Source of the DNA: an uncultured Holdemanella sp.
GTDB taxonomy: Bacteria; Bacillota_I; Bacilli_A; Erysipelotrichales; Erysipelotrichaceae
DNA: 9,419 nt
Assembly (NCBI GenBank): GCA_900754615.1
Contig: CAAEDN010000061.1
Location: 1 to 9,419, forward strand
Direction: 5' to 3'
In this document: in pieces, positions 6,653-9,419 of the stretch
Layout: the number at the start of each line of letters is the position of its first letter
Position numbering within the stretch: the first letter of the stretch is position 1
Made by a program: the position numbers and the translations under genes
The notes under the pieces: generated by a model
Seen by the model: the letters and a program-made list of their open reading frames with translations, nothing else
What the model was told of the DNA's origin: nothing
Database searches by the model: none

Positions 6653-7087
6653 ATGAAAGTAAGACTAGAAATTGATGATTCACTAAAAGAAGATGAAATT
6701 GTCATACGTACAAAAGAATATACTGAGGAATTGAAACAATTGATTTCAAATTTTAAATCAAAGCCGAGTGTACAATTCTTTAAACAAGATACGGAGTATT
6801 ATCTAGATTTAGATGCGATCTTATTCTTTGAGAGTGATAATGGAACAGTCTATGCGCATACTGCCAGCGATATGTTTTCTACAACACAGAAATTGTATGA
6901 ATTAGAAAATATATTACCAAATTTCTTTTTAAGAATCTCTAAATCTACAATTGTGAATATACAGAGAATTTACTCTCTGTCTCATTCCGTATCGAGTCAT
7001 CTCATTACTTTTCAAAATAGTCATAAACAAGTCTATGTATCAAGAATGTACTACAAAGTATTAAAAGAAAGAAGGAATCATTTATGA
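6653..7087 (+). CDS. LytTR family DNA-binding transcriptional regulator
   Basis: A stand-alone LytTR-domain regulator without receiver domain, 144 residues from the ATG at 6653, the usual length of this group. The in-frame TTG at 6635 lies almost at the predicted transcript start and is rejected. The N-terminal part MKVRLEIDDSL...EIVIRT (1-20) is typical of this small subfamily. The LytTR domain spans about 46-140 and carries DAILFFES, the characteristic FLRISKSTIVNIQRI (92-106) and a C-terminal VYVSRMYYKVLKE. Its ATGA stop/start overlap with the next gene implies translational coupling. Such genes are commonly co-transcribed with small membrane proteins that modulate them. Two ACCACTTA sites upstream are candidate binding sites. 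Confidence 0.92.
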   Translation: MKVRLEIDDSLKEDEIVIRTKEYTEELKQLISNFKSKPSVQFFKQDTEYYLDLDAILFFESDNGTVYAHTASDMFSTTQKLYELENILPNFFLRISKSTIVNIQRIYSLSHSVSSHLITFQNSHKQVYVSRMYYKVLKERRNHL

Positions 7088-7791
7088 AAAGAAATTGGTT
7101 TTGGGGCATAATTTGTATTCTAGGTGCCATTTTAATTTTTGGGAATCTATTTGGTTTTCTACCATTTACATTCAGTCTATGGAAAATCATTGGAACTCTA
7201 ATCTGTCTATCTGTTATTATCGATGGAATCAAAGAAAGAAGCTTCTACAGTCCACTATTTGGAATTGCGATTATTTTCTATTTATTCAGAGAAGATTTAG
7301 ATTTTGAAGAAATTTCTTTATGGCTTCTATTATTAGCTACTTGGCTATTAGCTTGGGGATTAACTAGTATTTTCCATCCTGAAAAAAGCCATATTAAAGT
7401 CAACAAACAAATTGAAATCAATTTTGGTGATGACGATACAGAAGATGTAGAATATTCAACAAATTCTATCATCAATATTACTTCTAGTTTCGGTGAAAAA
7501 GTCCAATATATTCAAACCAATGATTTACAATATGTGACCATTGATTCAAAGTTTTCAGGATTGAAACTCTATTTTGATCAGGCTACCATTCAAAATCAGG
7601 CTACGATTGAAATTGATGGAAACTTTACAGGCATTGAACTCTATGTACCTAAAGAATGGAATGTACAGAGTCATGTTCGTTCCTTCTTTGGTGGAGTTGA
7701 TGAAAAAGGACAACCATCATCCAATGGCTATCCTACATTAAATATCACAGGGCGTGTTCATTTTGGTGGAGTTGAAATCCATTATATCTAA
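7084..7791 (+). CDS. LiaF-like membrane protein (cell wall-active antibiotics response domain)
   Basis: A 235-residue membrane protein. Four hydrophobic segments lie at about 5-22, 28-47, 52-68 and 76-96 (LiaF transmembrane-type region). An acidic linker (EINFGDDDTEDVEY) follows. The cytoplasmic or surface C-terminal domain (about 126-235) matches the LiaF C-terminal pattern: SSFGEKVQY, DSKFSGLKLYFDQA, GNFTGIELYVPKEW, RSFFGGVD and the closing LNITGRVHFGGVEIHYI. In Bacillus-type LiaFSR systems LiaF holds the envelope-stress sensor kinase in check; here there is no LiaS/LiaR and the partner is the overlapping LytTR regulator. The likely role is control of, or response to, envelope stress through that regulator. 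The start overlaps the upstream stop (ATGA), with AAGGA about ten bases before it. Confidence 0.88.
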   Translation: MKRNWFWGIICILGAILIFGNLFGFLPFTFSLWKIIGTLICLSVIIDGIKERSFYSPLFGIAIIFYLFREDLDFEEISLWLLLLATWLLAWGLTSIFHPEKSHIKVNKQIEINFGDDDTEDVEYSTNSIINITSSFGEKVQYIQTNDLQYVTIDSKFSGLKLYFDQATIQNQATIEIDGNFTGIELYVPKEWNVQSHVRSFFGGVDEKGQPSSNGYPTLNITGRVHFGGVEIHYI

Positions 7792-7814
7792 GAAAGACAA
7801 TTAACGTCTTTCTT
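7790..7814 (+). other. Hairpin immediately after the LiaF-like gene
   Basis: AAGAAAGAC (7790-7798) and GTCTTTCTT (7806-7814) form a perfect 9-bp stem with a 7-base loop, starting inside the stop codon. It is not followed by a true T run (TCAG comes next). It is probably an mRNA 3'-end stabiliser or weak first terminator ahead of the strong one at 7833. Confidence 0.6.
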
Positions 7815-7832
7815 TCAGATTGTTGACAAAAG

Positions 7833-7865
7833 CCTATACCTTTTCGTAAGGATATAGGTTTTTTT
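7833..7865 (+). terminator. Rho-independent terminator of the LytTR-LiaF operon
   Basis: CCTATACCTT (7833-7842) pairs with AAGG (7848-7851) and TATAGG (7853-7858) across one bulged A, with a 5-base loop TTCGT, followed by seven T (7859-7865). On the opposite strand the stem is followed by four T, so it may also help to end the convergent HTH-TPR transcript. Confidence 0.88.
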
Positions 7866-7936
7866 ATTGTATATGTATTTTACCCAATCTTTAATTAATA
7901 ATCCTATCAATTGTTTATGATACATACATATAATGT

Positions 7937-9157
7937 TTATCTGTTTTTATATATATAATAAAGCTCCTTATATCTTCTTTGAATTAAATATACTTCCTCA
8001 AGATCAGCTAGATAAAATTTTTGAAATCCATACGAAAATATGTTTTGGCTATTTTGAAAAATAAATTCAATATCTTCTTGGTATTCTTTATTACTTAAAT
8101 AATCAGGCTCTTTTAACTTGATGGCTAATGAATTCGATATTTTCTTTAAAAGATTTGAAATTTTACTATCTTGCCTTGAGGCAAATTCATTTATCCAATT
8201 AATATAATAATTTGCTTTTTCATATTCTTTTAATTCTGTATATAAATATCCAAGCTTATGAACCACAAAAAAAGAGCTAATCGAAAAAGCGTACTTATCT
8301 GCTTCTAATGCTTCTAAATAATATTTTGCTTTTTCTATATTTTTCTTTTCGAGCATAGTTGCTCCTAAGTTATAATTAATGACAAAATTAATATCATATT
8401 TCATAAATGGTGCAAGATTTTCAAGTTTTTTAAAATACTTTACAGACTCATTAGTATTGCTTAATTCCAAAGAGCATAATCCCAAGAGAAGTAGACAGCC
8501 ATACATTAGATTGATATTACAGTTTTCACAGGCCAATTCATAACATTTCTTTGTGTCCATATAAGCTTCGTTTATGTTCCCATTATGAAATAAGATATCA
8601 CAATAAAAATAGTTCAACCATCCATATCTGTCTCCATCAATAATTTTTTCAAAATCTCTGAGTCTATTATTGGTATTCTTGTATCTTATAATCTTTAATA
8701 AATTATAAAAATATAACTCGTTAAAATCCCCAAACTCAATCACTTCGCTTATCAAATCTAAGGTTTCCTCATCAATATCTTTATTATTTATATGATATAA
8801 ATCAAAGTTAGAAAAGAGTTTTGCAATATAAAAAAAGAGAATATATTCTGAATGAAGATAATTAGATTGCTCCTCCTCTATTTTTGCCATTAAATCTGAT
8901 CTATCCAAATTTAACATAAGTCTTTGTATAAATAACTCTGTTATAGGTTTAAGACGATTCGTATTTGACTCTAAAATATCAATATTTATATTACTCAACC
9001 TTTCTAATATTTGATTGATAATCTTAGGATTAATATTACTTTTGTTATTTTCTATTTTACTCAATGTTGAAGGTGTACATATTCCATCACATAATTCTGA
9101 TATTGATTTTTTCTGTAGATAGCGATTGATTTTTATATATTTACCGTAATTTACCAT
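7937..9157 (-). CDS. XRE-family HTH plus TPR regulator, RNPP-like
   Basis: A soluble regulator of about 406 residues. The N-terminal XRE/Cro-type HTH (about residues 5-62) contains KKSISELCDGICTPSTLSKI, with the recognition helix ending in SKIENNKS. The rest is helical with TPR-like repeats, for example LFHNGNINEAYMDTKKCYEL, YNLGATMLEKKNIEKAKYYL and LGYLYTELKEYEKANYYI. HTH plus about 340 residues of TPR is the layout of RNPP peptide-sensing regulators such as NprR and the shorter PlcR and Rgg, so a signal-peptide receptor is plausible but not shown. Five cysteines cluster at residues 207-230 (counting from the alternative start). The start at 9157 is preferred because GGAG (9171-9168) is 10 bases away; ATG 9163 lies only 4 bases away and cannot be excluded. 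The gene is visibly more A+T-rich than its neighbours, hinting at transfer. Confidence 0.85.
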   Translation of the reverse strand: MVNYGKYIKINRYLQKKSISELCDGICTPSTLSKIENNKSNINPKIINQILERLSNINIDILESNTNRLKPITELFIQRLMLNLDRSDLMAKIEEEQSNYLHSEYILFFYIAKLFSNFDLYHINNKDIDEETLDLISEVIEFGDFNELYFYNLLKIIRYKNTNNRLRDFEKIIDGDRYGWLNYFYCDILFHNGNINEAYMDTKKCYELACENCNINLMYGCLLLLGLCSLELSNTNESVKYFKKLENLAPFMKYDINFVINYNLGATMLEKKNIEKAKYYLEALEADKYAFSISSFFVVHKLGYLYTELKEYEKANYYINWINEFASRQDSKISNLLKKISNSLAIKLKEPDYLSNKEYQEDIEFIFQNSQNIFSYGFQKFYLADLEEVYLIQRRYKELYYIYKNR

Positions 9158-9225
9158 ATACATTCATCTCCAAAAAAATATTTATAATATATATTCGATT
9201 TTATCATAGATCCGCTTTTCAAAAA

Positions 9226-9244
9226 ATTGAATTTCAATATTTTA
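9226..9244 (-). promoter_or_regulatory. Candidate operator: palindrome overlapping an ATPase-type repeat motif
   Basis: On the minus strand TAAAATATTGAAAT (9244-9231) is identical to the first 14 bases of the 18-bp repeat core upstream of the ATPase gene, in the same orientation relative to the downstream gene. It overlaps a perfect palindrome ATTGAA-T-TTCAAT (9226-9238, plus strand). The site lies about 70-80 bases before the HTH-TPR start, a reasonable operator position. I found no convincing -35/-10 pair between it and the gene. Confidence 0.4.
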
Positions 9245-9419
9245 CTATTAATGAAAAGAATATTGCTTTTTAGAAAATGCCAAAAAGAGTTGCTTGTCAT
9301 GAGCTTTAAATGCATTTTAACGCTTATAAATCGAAAGGTATGATTAATTTTATGCTACAAATATTCTTTTTTCTAATTTAAAATGTATTAAATAGGAAAT
9401 ATTTCTTGTAATATGAACC
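9245..9419. other. A+T-rich region upstream of the HTH-TPR gene, no clear gene
   Basis: This stretch to the window end contains no convincing gene. It holds an 11-bp inverted repeat, AAAAGAATATT (9254-9264) with AATATTCTTTT (9360-9370), and a tiny hydrophobic reading frame of 13 codons at 9340-9381 preceded by AAAGG with only one base of spacing. Neither can be called a feature with confidence. Confidence 0.4.

Noticed and set aside
7005..7475. Frames overlapping the LiaF-like gene (two minus-strand, one plus-strand)
   Set aside because: Shadows of the LytTR and LiaF-like genes; no ribosome-binding sites or recognisable motifs.
7872..7930. Inverted repeat TATATGTAT/ATACATATA downstream of the HTH-TPR gene as its terminator
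   Set aside because: Arms are about 40 bases apart, consist of A/T-rich alternating sequence, and no T run follows on the minus strand.
9266..9287. Terminator-like inverted repeat CTTTTT/AAAAAG
   Set aside because: Only six A/T-dominated pairs with a large loop, no G+C core and no useful T run; probably chance in A+T-rich DNA.

Overview
The window is low-G+C DNA with Gram-positive-type ribosome-binding sites, extended -10 and TTGACA-type promoters, and intrinsic terminators. The gene content (Tex, Cof-type HAD phosphatase, AEC transporter, LytTR regulator paired with a LiaF-like membrane protein, DUF4143 ATPase) fits a Firmicute. A gut Erysipelotrichia or related anaerobe is my best guess, but no marker gene here settles the taxonomy.

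Left part (1-1354). The first 81 bases look like the 5' end of a group II intron. It is inserted in the sense orientation into a cytidylate-kinase-like gene on the minus strand, so only the 5' exon of that gene is in view. A divergent plus-strand Cof-type HAD phosphatase follows and ends in a clean terminator.

Middle part (1352-6277). Four minus-strand genes are read in the order DUF4143-type ATPase, tex, AEC permease, unknown 102-residue protein. They are probably not one operon: tex has an extended -10 promoter, the permease has a near-consensus promoter built over the tex stop codon, and the small gene has its own promoter. The hairpin that terminates tex also falls at the extreme 5' end of the predicted permease mRNA.

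Region 6278-6652 has no convincing gene. It holds four copies of an 18-bp motif repeated every 33 bp just upstream of the ATPase, and two identical 8-bp sites 21 bp apart that look like a LytTR operator in front of the next gene.

Right part (6653-9419). A LytTR regulator overlaps a LiaF-like membrane protein by 4 bp and the pair ends in a strong terminator. A convergent, more A+T-rich minus-strand gene encodes an HTH plus TPR regulator resembling the RNPP (PlcR/NprR/Rgg) architecture. Upstream of it lies a 14-bp exact match to the ATPase-upstream repeat, in the same orientation relative to the gene and overlapping a perfect 13-bp palindrome. This suggests, without proving, that the HTH-TPR regulator and the repeat-preceded ATPase share a control element. 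That link is the most unusual thing here.
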